A stretch of DNA of 64,000 nt from Agapetus fuscipes (GCA_951799405.1 OX637363.1:8246001-8310000); one strand, 5' to 3'; positions 18,341-28,753 are shown, counted from the stretch's first letter. A program made the numbers and translations. Notes: a model not told the origin generated them from the sequence alone.

Positions 18341-18729
18341 ATATAATAAGCTTGAAACTCGAATTTGAACCCACTAAGGCAGCGATTCTCAACCGCAGGT
18401 CCAAGCTACATTTTGTGTCAAAACTTCTGTATAAAAAAAATTTAGAGTTCATCAACACACAAATTTTGGATTTGTCTTTGTATTTCAATGTTCTGTCATA
18501 CGGTGGTCAGCCTCATACCAAGCTATAATTCAAGAAACCAGTGCCCATTAAATGCAATCCCTCATTGCTGATAGCGCCTTCTAGAGGTGATTTGTGAGAG
18601 GAGTGCTAAAATATTGCAGATAGCATGGTTATAACCATAAGTTGCAGTCGACAGGGACCTGGGGCGTTGCGTACAGATGATGTATGTTAATACGTGTAGA
18701 TGACAGTTAATACCGGGGTAACTTATACC
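18341..18729. other. Spacer with scraps of a hAT-like end and an F1 head
   Basis: 18382-18402 (CAGCGATTCTCAACCGCAGG) resembles a hAT-type terminus but has no partner. 18490-18540 is the head of a minus-strand F1. The remainder is unrecognised. Confidence 0.4.
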
Positions 18730-18867
18730 TAGGGACTGGAAAATTTCGCGATCGCGATAAAACGAATTTATTCGCGAATTTTGATGTTTTTACGCGAATA
18801 ACGCGAAATTTCAGGTTTTACGCAAATATCACGAATTTTCGTACTTTTGGTAGAAATCATGCGAAAA

Positions 18868-18970
18868 AGTTGACATGTGTCGCTTTTGCAACGCAACGAT
18901 TTTGTGGGAAAGAAAAAAATCCTGCGAAAACCCTTTGCAAGTTGCAAATCACAGGAAAATTGGTCTCTTT
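18868..18970 (+). pseudogene. CGGBP1/BED-like zinc-finger fragment of the hAT
   Basis: Frame reads CRFCNATILWERKKSCEN, then PLQVANHRKIG: a C-X2-C pair, an aromatic/KK turn and a final H typical of N-terminal fingers in hAT-derived proteins. One expected His before LQ is Pro. The rest of the transposase is absent. Confidence 0.5.
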
Positions 18971-18984
18971 CAACGTTTTTAAAC

Positions 18985-19560
18985 ACGAACGCTAGACGTG
19001 GGGTTCGATCCCCACCTGGGTCATTTGACCATAAATTTGATCCTGGTTCAACAGATGTAATTGGATAATTAAAAATGAATAATTCATTAAAATAAACAAT
19101 AATGAATTATTAATTAATAATTGAATTATTAATCTCGGACCGGTCCGTAGGCCGTAGTGGCAACACTTCGGACTCGTAAATGGAAGGTTGTGGATTCGGA
19201 TCCCGGCGGAGCACACAAAAATACCATTAATATTTCGCATGTGCTCTTCGCTGGGTTGAAGAATTCATAAGCCTTTACCAATGACCGGTCACCAAGGGTC
19301 CATCCAGCCTTACAGCAACTGGGTCTTGCTTGAGTATTGGCGCTTTGTAGCGACGACCAAGCTCGTACACCTCTGCGGCACTACAACAAGTGTCATAGAC
19401 CCCTAGAGTCTTTAGAATCTAGGGAGTCTCCCGCACAGGATTTCTTAAAAAAAAAAAAAAAAAAAATTAATGATATTAATACCTGTATCTGGCCAGGCAG
19501 AGTAGGTTGGTGAATTGCATTCCTATTCACAAATCTATTTTATTAACAAAAATAATGATA
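18985..19560 (+). mobile_element. SINE-C variant split by SINE-B
   Basis: GGGGTTCGATCCCCACCTGG and TTGATCCTGGTTCAACAGATG mark the 5' part (to ~19130). GGCCAGGCAGAGTAGGTTGG and TTGCATTCCTATTCACAAAT mark the 3' part (from ~19480). It includes the AT-rich TTAATAATTCATT block also seen at 45905-46150. Confidence 0.7.
19131..19464 (+). mobile_element. SINE-B, type-2 (LINE-derived) tail
   Basis: Typical SINE-B head and body up to GACCAAGCTCGT. Then a different tail, ACACCTCTGCGGCACTACAA ... CCCGCACAGGATTTCTT and poly(A). This tail matches the 3' UTR of the LINE at 33805-34215. Inserted in SINE-C, itself inside the hAT. Confidence 0.88.
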
Positions 19561-19906
19561 AGCAGAACTGTCCTGGATCATCCAAGCAGACTTGAATCGT
19601 GACATCAATGAAGGAAAATACTTCAAGGAGTGAAGCTGTTGCTGGATTAGCCAAGAGCACAACTTGAGGCTTTCATAAAAGCCAACATCCCTTGAAAAAT
19701 GAGATAACCCTCATCTAGAGACTAAATGCACAAAAATTAAATTTTTAAAAGGATATTTGCAGGGTATTCGGAGTGTCATTGAAATATTAATACTTTTTTC
19801 AATCAATGGTTTTTTGTAAAAAAAAAGGATTATTTAAAAAAATATAAAAAAATTTAAGATACTAAAATTAATAAACATCGTTTTGTACCACTTGAGTATT
19901 TTTTAT

Positions 19907-19950
19907 TGCAAAAACGTTTTCGGTGGGTACTTCCACCATCTTCGGTTGCA
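19907..19950 (-). ncRNA. Hammerhead-ribozyme-like motif 2
   Basis: Helix I TGCAA/TTGCA (5 bp, a different sequence from motif 1 but fully paired), core CCGAAGA (U4 changed to C), extra T, a long helix II GGTGG...CCACC, GAA, palindromic helix III AACGTT, nucleotide 17 U. Probably inactive because of U4C, but the pairing pattern is kept. Confidence 0.6.
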
Positions 19951-20274
19951 GATACTCGTATTGATTCAGATGTTGTTTATTCATTGTTTTTGAAGGTACA
20001 TATTGTTGTTTACATAATAAATTGTAAATATTAGTAATATACTTTGTTTTGCAATTATATAAACCTTTATTTTGATCTAATCCACCCTAAAAATTACACC
20101 GAATCTCCCCGTTTATCATGAAAAATAACGCGAATTTCCCTGTTTTTGATCAAAAATAACGCGAATTTTACAAAAAAATAACGCGAATTTCCTAAAAAAT
20201 AACACCACTATTTTCCAGTCCCTACTTATACCACATCTCCCCTAGTATGAGTTTCAACTTGACAAGATAGTAAG

Positions 20275-20335
20275 TCTAATCTAATCTAATCTAATCTAAT
20301 CTAAAACACAGTTTCAATTCACTTTTATATTCTTT
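20275..20335 (-). repeat. (TCTAA)n tract and Penelope-type repeat fragment
   Basis: Five TCTAA units look like an F1 tail. They are followed by ACACAGTTTCAATTCACTT, the complement of the block downstream of the hammerhead motifs. The rest of this repeat resumes at 22141, after the LINE. Confidence 0.6.
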
Positions 20336-22107
20336 CAATTTACAAATTACAGACCCATCAATTTATTGTCGGCCATTCCTAAACTTTTGGAAAAACTTGT
20401 TTTGTCTAAGATTGGTTTCGTTATTACTAGATCTTTGACGGTCCATCAACATGGCTTTTTGCCTAATCGGTCAACGGCCACCAACCTCATGGTTTACGAA
20501 AATTTTATCTCAAATGCCCTTAGTAAACGTAAACAAGTCGACGTTATATATACCGATTTTTCTAAGGCATTCGATAGAATTTCGCACAACATTTTGCTCA
20601 TAAAGCTTCAAGCCATGGGAATCTCGGGCAGTTTTTTGACCTGGATGGGTAGTTATCTTAAGGATCGTTACCTAGTTGTTAAAATTGATGAGACTGAATC
20701 AGAACCATTTACCCAACCAAGCGGAGTCCCGCAGGGTTCTCATTTGGGCCCGTTGCTGTTTTTACTTTTTATTAATGACATCATTAATGTCTTTTATGAA
20801 TGTCAAGTCCTTTTATTTGCCGACGACTTGAAGATTTTTAATGTTGTGGATTGCGTAGAGGATTGCCAAGGTCTTCAAAGTAACCTGGATAGACTGGCAG
20901 ATTGGTGTAATTTTAACCGCTTATTTCTCAATGTATCGAAATGCCATGTGATGAGTTTTTTTAAAATAAAAAACCCCATCCATTTTATTTACTCTATTAA
21001 CAACTTAAGTCTAGGAACAGTGACTGAAGTCTCAGATTTGGGAGTGATATTTGACCAGAAACTATCATTTGTTCCACATATAACCAATGTATGTGCTAAA
21101 GGTTTGAAAATGCTTGGTTTTGTGTTCCGCATTGCTAAGGATTTTCGTGATACCAATACAATAAAATTGTTATACACGTCACTAGTCCGTAGTTGTCTGG
21201 AATACTGTTCACCCGTCTGGTCTCCTCATTATACGGTTCATATAGATAGTATTGAAAGAGTTCACATTAAATTCTTGAAAATTATAAATTACAAGCTTAA
21301 AATTCCTATTTCTAATTTTGATCCCATCCTTTTGAACTCTTTTCTTAAATTAAATAATTTACTGGAAAGACGCAAAATCATTGACTTGTTGACCCTTTAT
21401 AAAATAAAAAATGGACTTATAGACTGTCCGTCGTTGCTAGGCGAGTTAAATTTTTTAATCCCTCGTCAAGGATCACGACACATTATTCCTTATCGCCCTG
21501 TAGCTTCCAATACAAATGCACAATATAACAGTTGCATAAATCGCCTTCAACGTAGTGGTAATACCTGTACACTAGACTTTGACCCACCCAACAATAACTT
21601 TGATAGGTATAGAGCTGGTCTGTTGAGGTACTTTTTGGATGAATAATGTTTTTATTTCTGTTGCTTGTATATTTCTTTTGATTTTTGATTTATATTTTTT
21701 CTCTAAATAGTAACTTTGATTTTTATTCTTATTTTTATATAGTTTTTGTTATTGTGTTTATTTGTTTCATTTTACTTTCATATATAGGTATTTATAATTT
21801 TTTTCAATCTATTTTTAATTGTGGTTTTATATTCAGCTACTTACTTCTAATTTCTGCTTACTATTTATACATTCATAAACTGTCTTTTCTCTTGTTTTTT
21901 TATCTCATCTCTCTATTTTTTTTTTAAAGTATTAATACCTACTTATGTAATCATTATTTTGTTTTATGTTACTTTTTATCCCGGATAGTTTTCAATTGTA
22001 GTTCTGATATATTTGTTGTTTCATTTTATACTTTTTACTTACTCTTGTATTTATAACACTATTTTTAGTATGGTTTGTAAAAGGCACTAAGTGTCGTGAA
22101 TTTTCAA

Positions 22108-22140
<33 letters not shown>
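20336..22140 (+). mobile_element. 5'-truncated LINE, Jockey/CR1-like, with poly(A)
   Basis: Begins inside the RT domain, continues through the RT C-terminus and a ~460-bp AT-rich 3' UTR, and ends in about 30 A. It is inserted in a Penelope-type terminal repeat; TTTTAT is present on both sides and may be the target duplication. 5' truncation is normal for target-primed reverse transcription. Confidence 0.88.
20342..21646 (+). CDS. Reverse transcriptase, partial (LINE)
   Basis: Open without stops from the 5' truncation to TAA. Motifs in order: NYRPINLL (truncated edge), DFSKAFDRISH (first catalytic Asp), GVPQGSHLGPLLF, FADDLKIF (catalytic Asp pair), GVIFDQKLSF, then the C-terminal SLVRSCLEYCSPVWSP and ERRKIIDLL. 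These place it in the Jockey superfamily (CR1/L2/Daphne-like rather than RTE). The missing part is endonuclease and ORF1. No internal stop or frameshift, so the insertion is young, but it is dead on arrival. Confidence 0.9.
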   Translation, partial: TNYRPINLLSAIPKLLEKLVLSKIGFVITRSLTVHQHGFLPNRSTATNLMVYENFISNALSKRKQVDVIYTDFSKAFDRISHNILLIKLQAMGISGSFLTWMGSYLKDRYLVVKIDETESEPFTQPSGVPQGSHLGPLLFLLFINDIINVFYECQVLLFADDLKIFNVVDCVEDCQGLQSNLDRLADWCNFNRLFLNVSKCHVMSFFKIKNPIHFIYSINNLSLGTVTEVSDLGVIFDQKLSFVPHITNVCAKGLKMLGFVFRIAKDFRDTNTIKLLYTSLVRSCLEYCSPVWSPHYTVHIDSIERVHIKFLKIINYKLKIPISNFDPILLNSFLKLNNLLERRKIIDLLTLYKIKNGLIDCPSLLGELNFLIPRQGSRHIIPYRPVASNTNAQYNSCINRLQRSGNTCTLDFDPPNNNFDRYRAGLLRYFLDE

Positions 22141-22145
<5 letters not shown>

Positions 22146-22250
22146 TCTAACGTTTTCGCCTACAAGGCATCATCAGGACAATCAATATAAAAGTGAATTG
22201 AAACTGAGTTTTATTTAATTAATATACAATGGACTTTCACTGTGTAAACC
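22141..22250 (-). repeat. Penelope-type terminal repeat, right part
   Basis: Holds hammerhead-like motif 3, AAAAGTGAATTGAAACTGAG, and ACAATGGACTTTCACTGTGT shared with 35.1 kb. Together with 20302-20335 it reconstitutes one repeat unit split by the LINE. Confidence 0.65.
22143..22181 (-). ncRNA. Hammerhead-ribozyme-like motif 3
   Basis: Helix I TTGTC/GATAA (one G-U), core CTGATGA (canonical), extra T, helix II GCCT/AGGC, GAA, palindromic helix III AACGTT, nucleotide 17 A. All canonical core bases are present besides the extra U. Confidence 0.65.
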
Positions 22251-22267
22251 ACCAAACCCTTGAAAAT

Positions 22268-22577
22268 ATCAATCTAATCTAAGTTGCAAAGATATGCAAC
22301 GTTGGGTATTCACATTATATGCATTTTCACAAGCAAACACGTATAAATTCGCGCTTTTGCAAGCCGCATAGGTTGGTATGCGGCTGACCACCCATGCTGT
22401 AAAAATGGTTCACTTTGCCAATGTCACCCCTGCCTCAGGGAAGGACGGCAAGAGTTGCAGGGTGTAAGTTCATGCGTGCAAGCGTGAACTTGTACGTGTC
22501 TGGTTGTGAAAATGCATGTAATGTGAATCTCCAATGTAACATATCTTTGCAACTTAGATTAGATTAGATTAGATTTG
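22268..22577. repeat. F1 head-to-head inverted pair
   Basis: 22268-22370 is the 3' half of a minus-strand F1. 22371-22577 is a plus-strand F1 starting AGGTTGGTATGCGGCTGACC and ending in a (TTAGA) tail. Confidence 0.75.
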
Positions 22578-22603
22578 AACCTACAATATTACTTTACTTT
22601 CTT

Positions 22604-22858
22604 CGGCTCATAAGCCTTGAAGGCTCAGGGCCTCCCGCACCACAATCCTCCAGGACTCTCTGTCTTGTGCTGCTTCCCTCCATGGTCCCCTCACTCTCAT
22701 AACTTCGAAATTGGCTTCGACGTTGTCTGCCCACTGCATCCTGGGACGTCCGAGTGGTCTAACACCTGAGGGGGCACCATCCAAGACAGTTCTGATGATC
22801 CTGGAATCCTCTGCACGTGCTACATGTCCGGCCCACTGGAGTCTTCTTGATTTCATTA
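22604..22858 (-). pseudogene. LINE C-terminal fragment, RTE-like
   Basis: Minus-strand translation RRLQWAGHVARAEDSRI ... GRPRMQWADNVEANF ... DRESWRIVVREAL fits the conserved C-terminus of RTE-type endonuclease-RT proteins (WAGHVAR, GRPR..W.D, DR..WR). Both ends are truncated. Confidence 0.75.
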
Positions 22859-22978
22859 CCTACAACATAAAAATACAAATCTTAAATGAACATAGACCCT
22901 GCAACTCTTGCAACATTGACAAAATGAACTATTTTCTACAGCATAGGTGGTCAGCCGCATATCAACCTGTAAGTTAAG
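22859..22978 (-). repeat. F1 repeat, head half
   Basis: Minus strand from CTTAACTTACAGGTTGATAT to the ATTTAAGATTTG region. The conserved CAGGG stem is deleted. Confidence 0.65.
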
Positions 22979-23029
22979 TTAGTTGTATATTTATAATAAT
23001 TTATGAAACTTGCTTAAAGCGGTGATAAA

Positions 23030-23215
23030 ATTTATAATTGCTGTTCCCGAAGGAGTTGCATGTGGCTTGTGTAACCTATTTATTATCACATGTAAGGGGA
23101 CTGGCCTTACGTCAATCCCTCCACTTCAAGTAGGCGTTTCCCAGCTTCCTAGGGGGTTGGTTTCCTATTCTTGTGAAGGATAAAAAAAACTCTACAACCG
23201 AATATCTTTGCCACC
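23030..23215 (-). mobile_element. SINE-A body, diverged
   Basis: Retains CCCGAAGGAGTTGCATGTGG, the GTAAGGGGAC block, GGGGGTTGG and TTCTTGTGAAGG in minus-strand order. The head is absent. Confidence 0.65.
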
Positions 23216-23539
23216 TCTCTTTAATCTAATCTCTTGTCTACTTATCTTTATATTCCTATCTATTCATATCCATTTCTTACCATCATTTATATCAGTTTTT
23301 CGTCAAGATCATTTGTATCAATTTCTCAGATATATTTAAAGGGATAAAAAGCCAACGATACATCTCCTTTCTGGACCCAAAAGTGTTATATATTAACCAT
23401 TCCACTGCGTTTGGAGTTAACAGCACCTCTGGGACATAAGGGAAGCCTAAATCCACTACAGAACATTAGGGGAAGTCTATGCCCACCAAGGAACGTGATA
23501 AATTTTAACATACTTAATTTTAACGCTTTTTGATAGAAG
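23216..23539. other. Spacer, nothing recognised
   Basis: AT-rich, with no repeat or gene recognised. Confidence 0.4.
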
Positions 23540-23867
23540 TCCGTTCGATATGTAAGTTGGTAGAATACTTGTGTTTAATGCCAGAGAGTACGGGTTCAAA
23601 CTCCACCAAGAATATCTAATCTAATCTAAGTTGCAAGGATATGTTACATTAGGGATTCACATTGTATGCATTCTCACAAGCAGAAACGTACAAGTTTGCG
23701 TTGGCATATGCCGCATATGAACCTACAATATAAAAACCCAAATCTCAAATGGACATACACCCTGCAACTCTTGCCGTCCCCTCATGAAACAGGGGTGACA
23801 TTGGCAAAGTGAACCATTTTCTACAAGATGGGTGGTCAGCCGCATAACAACCTATAAGTCAAGGAAC
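23540..23867. repeat. SINE-A head scrap followed by minus-strand F1
   Basis: 23540-23612 is a diverged SINE-A head (GTAAGTTGGTAGAATACTTG; GGGTTCAAACTCC). 23613-23867 is a nearly complete F1 on the minus strand. Confidence 0.7.
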
Positions 23868-23984
23868 ACACACAACAAATTACATTTTAGAAATAAATAG
23901 GTACCTACACAAAAAAGGACACGATAATATAATGAGTTCATTTGTATGGCGCCTTTGTATGACCCTTGGTCATTTCAAAGGCTT

Positions 23985-24260
23985 GGGTTGTGGAGGTGGG
24001 AAGAAGTGGGTCTTCAGCTGCCTCCTGTGCGCCGCCTCACTATCTATGGTCCGCAGCCTGTCAGGCAGCGAGCTCCAGGCCGCGGGCGCAGCGACACGGA
24101 AGGCGCGCTCCCCGAACACCGTGTTGGGGCTTCGTCTCGGGATCTCCAGAAAGTTGCCGCTTGTTGATGCCGATCTCAGCGTTAGTCCCCTGGTGCTGAT
24201 TGTTGCTGGTGTGATGAGCTCTCTGATTATTGTGGAGCTCCTCCATGTAGAGCTTTATGT
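23985..24260 (-). pseudogene. L2/CR1-like LINE RT C-terminus
   Basis: A minus-strand frame reads TLRSASTSGNFLEIPRR, then ERAFRVAAPAAWSSLPDRLR and ends KTHFFPPPQPKPLK-stop. The motif (D/E)RAF.VAAP..W.SLP is the well-known RT C-terminal signature of L2/CR1-type LINEs. GC-rich relative to its surroundings. Only the last ~90 codons remain. Confidence 0.78.
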
Positions 24261-25083
24261 ACTATCACACACAGTAAAAAAACGATGAAAATGGATTTCA
24301 AAAAAAAGTTTATGCAAATATTTTTTTCCCAAAATTTGTACTGTTTAAAAAACAGGGTTTCGAAAAATGCACTTTTTGTTTAATGTTACGTCATTGTCAT
24401 ACAAAACATTGTCCACTCGTTAATAATTAACGTAGATTCAATGCATGCAGATGCACGTTAACCCTTTCTGTGCCATGAATGTAAATTTGGTGTAAATTCC
24501 TATGGGAGTAGGCATTTATCCCCACATCTTATAAAAATATTATCATCTATGGCGTAGAAAGCACTATTTGTGTAAGATACTCGTATTCTAGTGAAGATTT
24601 AGTTTTTCAGCAAGAGATAAATGGTTACATATGTAGCTTAAAAATAACAGTGTTGTGACGAAATGCCACATCCATGGCGTAGAAGATAATATGGTATTAG
24701 GTATTCGAATCATCTCTACAGGCAAAAAAGGTTTAAAAAAATCGAATGAATTATATATTAGTTTTTAGCGTAGAATGCACGAATTCATCTACAAAATATC
24801 TCATGCATTGCGTAGAAATACATAAAATTCGAAGGAAATATCTTGATTCTGACGTAGAAGATACGAATATCGTATAATTTCAATTAAAAATAACTATTTT
24901 ATTAAACACAGTATTATTTTCACTTTTTTAGTTGTTATATTCCTAAGCGCTATCGGACTTTATCCGTCGATCTTTAGAAGCTAAAGAAAAGTATTATTTA
25001 GTTTAAATTTAAAAAATGAAATTTCACTCCGTAAATGCACAAACCTTAGAAAATTAGAATATTGTATGCAAATATTCTTCGTA
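24261..25083. other. AT-rich spacer with a recurring GCGTAGAA phrase
   Basis: GCGTAGAA or close variants recur at about 24551, 24674, 24769, 24820 and 24861 (as ACGTAGAA). Spacing is irregular (~40-120 bp), so it could be a decayed tandem repeat. No gene recognised. Confidence 0.4.
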
Positions 25084-25245
25084 TTGCGTTGTCCCCGGAG
25101 AAGTTGCATGTGGCGTGTAGAACTTATTTATTTTCACAGCCATGAAGACTGACCTTGCGCCAACTACTTCAGTTGAATTTGGGGTTTCCCAGATCTCGAC
25201 GGGGCTGGTTATCATTTCTTGTTAAGGCTGAGTAAAACTCTCCGG
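25084..25245 (-). mobile_element. SINE-A body fragment
   Basis: Minus-strand order: CTCAGCCTTAACAAGAAATG, CCCAAATTCAACTGAAGTAG, GCAACTTCTCCGGGGA. Confidence 0.65.
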
Positions 25246-25689
25246 TATTTCAATTGTCTTTCTGATTTTGAAACTTGTCAGAATTATGTCTTAGTGTTGA
25301 CTTTGTAGGACACAAAAGTGTCTTGACGATTCATAAATGTAAACATATGTTTGCAACATAAATTATCCAATAGTTCGAATTGTTGCGTGGGTACATTTAC
25401 AACGATTTAACAATACTCGTTTTTTTGTAAATCTCGTGCGTGACAGTGAAGCAGTTAAATATGTTGTGTACAGGGTGGTATCGTTACCCCATAAGCATTG
25501 TCCTGATTGATTCCTCCCCTGCAGCCCTAATGAGCGATGTGGGGTGCATTTCAATACGACACACCCTGTACCAGATATATGTAATATATCCTATGTGGAT
25601 GTAGCGACCCTCTGTTGTTTCAAATGCAGGCAATTTAAATACTTAATTAAATAATGTTCGAGATAATTGAGTCTACGATCCAAACATAA
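25246..25689. other. Spacer, nothing recognised
   Basis: No repeat matches noted and no coding potential. Confidence 0.4.
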
Positions 25690-25950
25690 TAATCTATATC
25701 AATAATCTAAGCTGCAAAGATATTATGTAAACATTTAAGGCGCATTTTAAATGCATGCTCACAGACAGGCACCTGTAGGTTCGCGCCTACACATTCTGCA
25801 TGTGTGCATACAAATAAAAATACTTCACATTAGCATAAACCACGCAACTCCTGCCGCCTTTCCCTGAAACCGGGGTGGCATTAGCAAAAGTGAAGCAGTT
25901 TTTACAGCACGGGGGGTTAGTCTCATACCAACCTATCAGTGAAGGAGGAC
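25690..25950 (-). repeat. F1 repeat, subfamily b, full length
   Basis: Has the diagnostic variants of a second F1 subfamily: GGCGCGAACCTACAGGTGCC, TGTATGCACACATGCAGAAT and CCGGTTTCAGGG instead of CCTGTTTCAGGG. Close relatives at 37068, 39300/39609 and 52015. Confidence 0.75.
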
Positions 25951-26133
25951 AAAAAATTGTAAATGATGTAAAAAAATAACTTAAGCAAACAACTAAGAAA
26001 TCAAAGTTAAAATTAGAATTACAATTATAGTAAAAGTTCATCTTAAAATTAAATGCTGTATCTGCCGATGATGATGATGATGGATGATTTATTTCCGGTG
26101 GCGCCGTTTAATGATCATAGACCATCCGTTTGA

Positions 26134-26417
26134 CCGGTCCGTAGTCCAGGTGGTAACACTTCGGACTCGTAACTGGAAGGTCGTGGGTTCGAATCCCAGC
26201 GGAGCACAGAAAATATACCATTTATATTTTCAAATTTGCTCTTTGCTGGGATGAAAAATTCATAAACCTTTACCAAAGACCGGTCATCAAAACGTCCATC
26301 CAGCCTTACAACCTGGGTCTTGCTTGAGAATTGGCGCTTTCTACAGCGACGACCAAGCTCGCAGAGGGCTCTTGAGGTGTGATACACACAAAAACAGCGC
26401 TCACCAAATAAATCAGC
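26134..26417 (+). mobile_element. SINE-B, type-1 tail
   Basis: Well-preserved head (GACCGGTCCGTAGTCCAGG), B box GGGTTCGAATCCC, and full tail ending CACCAAATAAATCAGCC. Confidence 0.88.
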
Positions 26418-26426
26418 CTAATTTAA

Positions 26427-26562
26427 TTTTTTTTAACCATCTCAAGGGCGCCGTGCCTCTTCGAAAAGCGATGGTGGGCTGGTCAGAGCGAAGGTCGACA
26501 GGCAGCTTATTCCAGGCAACTGGCCCGGCTACCCCAAAGCTCCTGTCCGCAAAATTAGATGT
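26427..26562 (-). pseudogene. L2/CR1-like LINE RT C-terminal fragment
   Basis: Minus strand reads FADRSFGVAGPVAWNKLPVD then LRSDQPTIAFRR: the DR.F.VA.P..WN.LP signature. Confidence 0.7.
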
Positions 26563-26690
26563 ATTTGCCGACATTGCAAATCAACCCCCATTTCTTTCGG
26601 TCCTTGCATACTCCTTTCATTTCTTCTTCTTCATACAAGCTCTCCTTTTATAATGACTCTGAATACCCCCGATTATTATTTTTATTATTA
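26563..26690 (-). repeat. RTE-type LINE 3' fragment
   Basis: Plus-strand GCCGACATTGCAAATCAACC then CCTTGCATACTCCTTTCAT parallels 60415-60540. Too diverged to translate cleanly. Confidence 0.45.
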
Positions 26691-26934
26691 TTTTCAATAG
26701 GTATAGATGAAACTGTCAATAGCTAGGCCGGATTGCGGTTTCGGGTCCACCGTAAGCGGTGATCAAGTATTAATTAAACCGGTCTAACGCGCCCCGGCAT
26801 GGCGGAACATCCACTCTATGGTCATTTCCAATCAATCCCATAACCAATAACCCGCAAATCTATATTAATACCTATAGGGGATGGTTTTAGGATGGGGGTA
26901 GTAAAAAAACACATAATTTATCTTCTACATGTAC
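26691..26934. other. Spacer, nothing recognised
   Basis: No match to other repeats in the window. Confidence 0.35.
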
Positions 26935-27112
26935 CAGGGCTGGAAGTCTCATCACCACGGTAATTCTTACCTACCAAATATCGGTAATATGTATTTGTAT
27001 AAAGACCTGTCAATCCAAGATGGCCGCGAGTGAACAGATGATTAGTCTTCATAGAAATATTACCGATATTCGGTAGGTAAGAATTACCGTGATGGTGAGA
27101 CTTCCAGCCCTG
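26935..27112. mobile_element. Small TIR element (MITE, CAGGGCTGGAAGTC ends)
   Basis: 178 bp with ~55-bp inverted arms: CAGGGCTGGAAGTCTCA, then ACGGTAATTCTTACCTACC and ATATCGGTAATAT. The CAGGG terminus suggests hAT, but no 8-bp duplication is seen. An arm recurs at 59535-59597. Confidence 0.72.
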
Positions 27113-27186
27113 TAACGCAGCCGTCTTTACTTCTAGGGTTGGCCAGAACATCTGTATAGACTCTTCTATTTAGTATCTATCCAGAC

Positions 27187-27517
27187 ACACATAAACGCAA
27201 CTAAGCTACACATATAGTGTAACTTATTGCCGCGTTATCTCCGAAGGGGTCGCATATGGCGAGTTGAACCTATTTATTTTTACAGGTAAGGGGGCCAGCC
27301 TTTCGCCAACCTCTTCAGTTGAAGTGGGGGTTTCCCAGCTCCCGAGGGAGTTGGTACTCATTTCTTGTGAAGGCTGAGTAAGCCTTGCCGGTATTTTATT
27401 TTGGGGTTTGAAATAAACACCGAAACGGGAAATCATTTCTGACACCCTCTGCGGGATTCGAACCCGAGCTCACGGCTTGGAATGCAAGCACTCTACCAAC
27501 TGAGCTATCCACCGGAC
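27187..27517 (-). mobile_element. SINE-A, full length
   Basis: Minus strand: GTCCGGTGGATAGCTCAGTT head, GGGTTCGAATCCC B box, whole body and 3' end TAGCTTAGTTGCGTTTATG. The A and B boxes are intact, so internal pol III promotion is plausible. Confidence 0.9.
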
Positions 27518-27574
27518 AACACATACTTCTCTGTTTTTTTCATAACAATGACTTTTGATACATTTCCTTCTATG

Positions 27575-27735
27575 TAGATCAGTTGATAGAGTGTTTGCAT
27601 TCCATGCCGAGAGCTTGCGTTAGAATCCCACCGACTGTGTCAGAAATTAAACACTGTTTCGGTCTTTATTTCAAACTCAAAGGCTTCAAAAACAAGGCTT
27701 ACTCAGCCTTCATAAGAAATGAGTACCAGCCTAAT
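27575..27735 (+). mobile_element. SINE-A, 3' truncated
   Basis: Head GTAGATCAGTTGATAGAGTG through TCATAAGAAATGAGTACCAG, then lost. Confidence 0.7.
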
Positions 27736-27799
27736 GTATCTATACCATGACATACACAAACTGAAAACTTTTTCATGTTAATCTTTTGTACTCACACAA

Positions 27800-28225
27800 T
27801 ATTCCTTGACTTAAGAGTTGGTATGAGGCTGACAACCCATCACTTTGCCAATGTCATCCCTGACAAGGTCGGCAAGAGTTGCAGGGTTTATATTCATTTG
27901 AGATTGTGTTTTTATATTGTAGGTCCACACGCGGCATGTTTCAGCGTGAAATTATACATGTCTGATTTTGAATATGAATTTAGTATGAATCCCCAATGTA
28001 ACATATCTTTGCAACTTAGATTAGATTAGATGATAATTTTCAGTCATTTTCTCGCAGTCCTGGCTCTCTCTACATCTGAGTTGCTGAATAAATAATTTGT
28101 TCCAATATATCCATACCATAACAATCAGCATTTGTAAGCGCGAACTACACGTGTTTGTTTGTGGGCATACATCTGAGAGCTTTGAATGAATATATCCTTG
28201 CAACTTAGATTATAGATTATTATAG
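27800..28225 (+). repeat. F1 repeats in tandem orientation
   Basis: 27800-28030 is a plus-strand copy with a short deletion beside the CAGGG stem and a TTAGATTAGA tail. 28122-28225 is the 3' half of another copy, ending CTTAGATTATAGATTATAG. Confidence 0.72.
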
Positions 28226-28753
28226 ATAACACACATAATATGCAAACGGATATTTTTCAAATTTATCTTTTGTATCACACAATAGTGTAACCTGCGTTAT
28301 ATTTTTGGCACCTTATCAAAAATGTCAAACAGTACATTAATCATTTATTAAAAAAAAAAAACGAGCCACACAAAAGGTCTCGAAAAATTTTGTTTGGGGA
28401 TGACTGACGGTGTCCCCTTGACAACCCCATCAATACCTGACGAGTACGAAAATTTACGTTTTAACTGAAACTAAAAATCCTACACAAAATAAAACCCTCA
28501 CTGAGGGCTCTGTTTTACTTTCAATACATTTTTTAGTAAACGGTAAGAGTGAGTTTAGACGTATAAAGTTAAAACTCGGGGTTGAGGGAAAATAAACACG
28601 TGTGACGTCACAGAATACTGATGATGATGAATATGTAATCCAACATGGCGACAGGCGATCAAAGGTCGCTTTGTCACGAGGTATCCCGTGTTGTAATTAA
28701 AATATCAAAACGCTTTTTTTGTTGATGATGTTCATACACACTTTCTCTCATAT
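28226..28753. other. Spacer with a CRE-like palindrome
   Basis: TGACGTCA at 28603-28610 starts a 21-bp block that recurs with two mismatches at 33016-33036. Otherwise nothing recognised. Confidence 0.4.

Larger units (their letters stand above)
18730..20224. mobile_element. hAT-like DNA transposon, non-autonomous, invaded by SINEs
   Basis: Terminal inverted repeats TAGGGACTGGAAAAT / ATTTTCCAGTCCCTA are flanked by the 8-bp duplication CTTATACC (18722-18729 and 20225-20232), the hallmark of hAT insertion. Subterminal repeats of ACGCGAATTT occur near both ends, three copies at 20137-20195. Inside are a zinc-finger fragment, SINE-C split by SINE-B, and a hammerhead-like repeat. No transposase core was recognised. 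Confidence 0.85.

Noticed and set aside
20275..20304. TCTAA/TTAGA repeats as telomere-like or CRISPR-like arrays
   Set aside because: They are the variable tails of F1 repeats, short and without spacers.
27440..27516. tRNA gene on the minus strand (GATAGCTCAGTTGGTAGAG ... GGGTTCGAATCCC)
   Set aside because: It is the head of SINE-A: the body continues directly downstream, identical structures recur at many loci, and the anticodon arm does not fold well.
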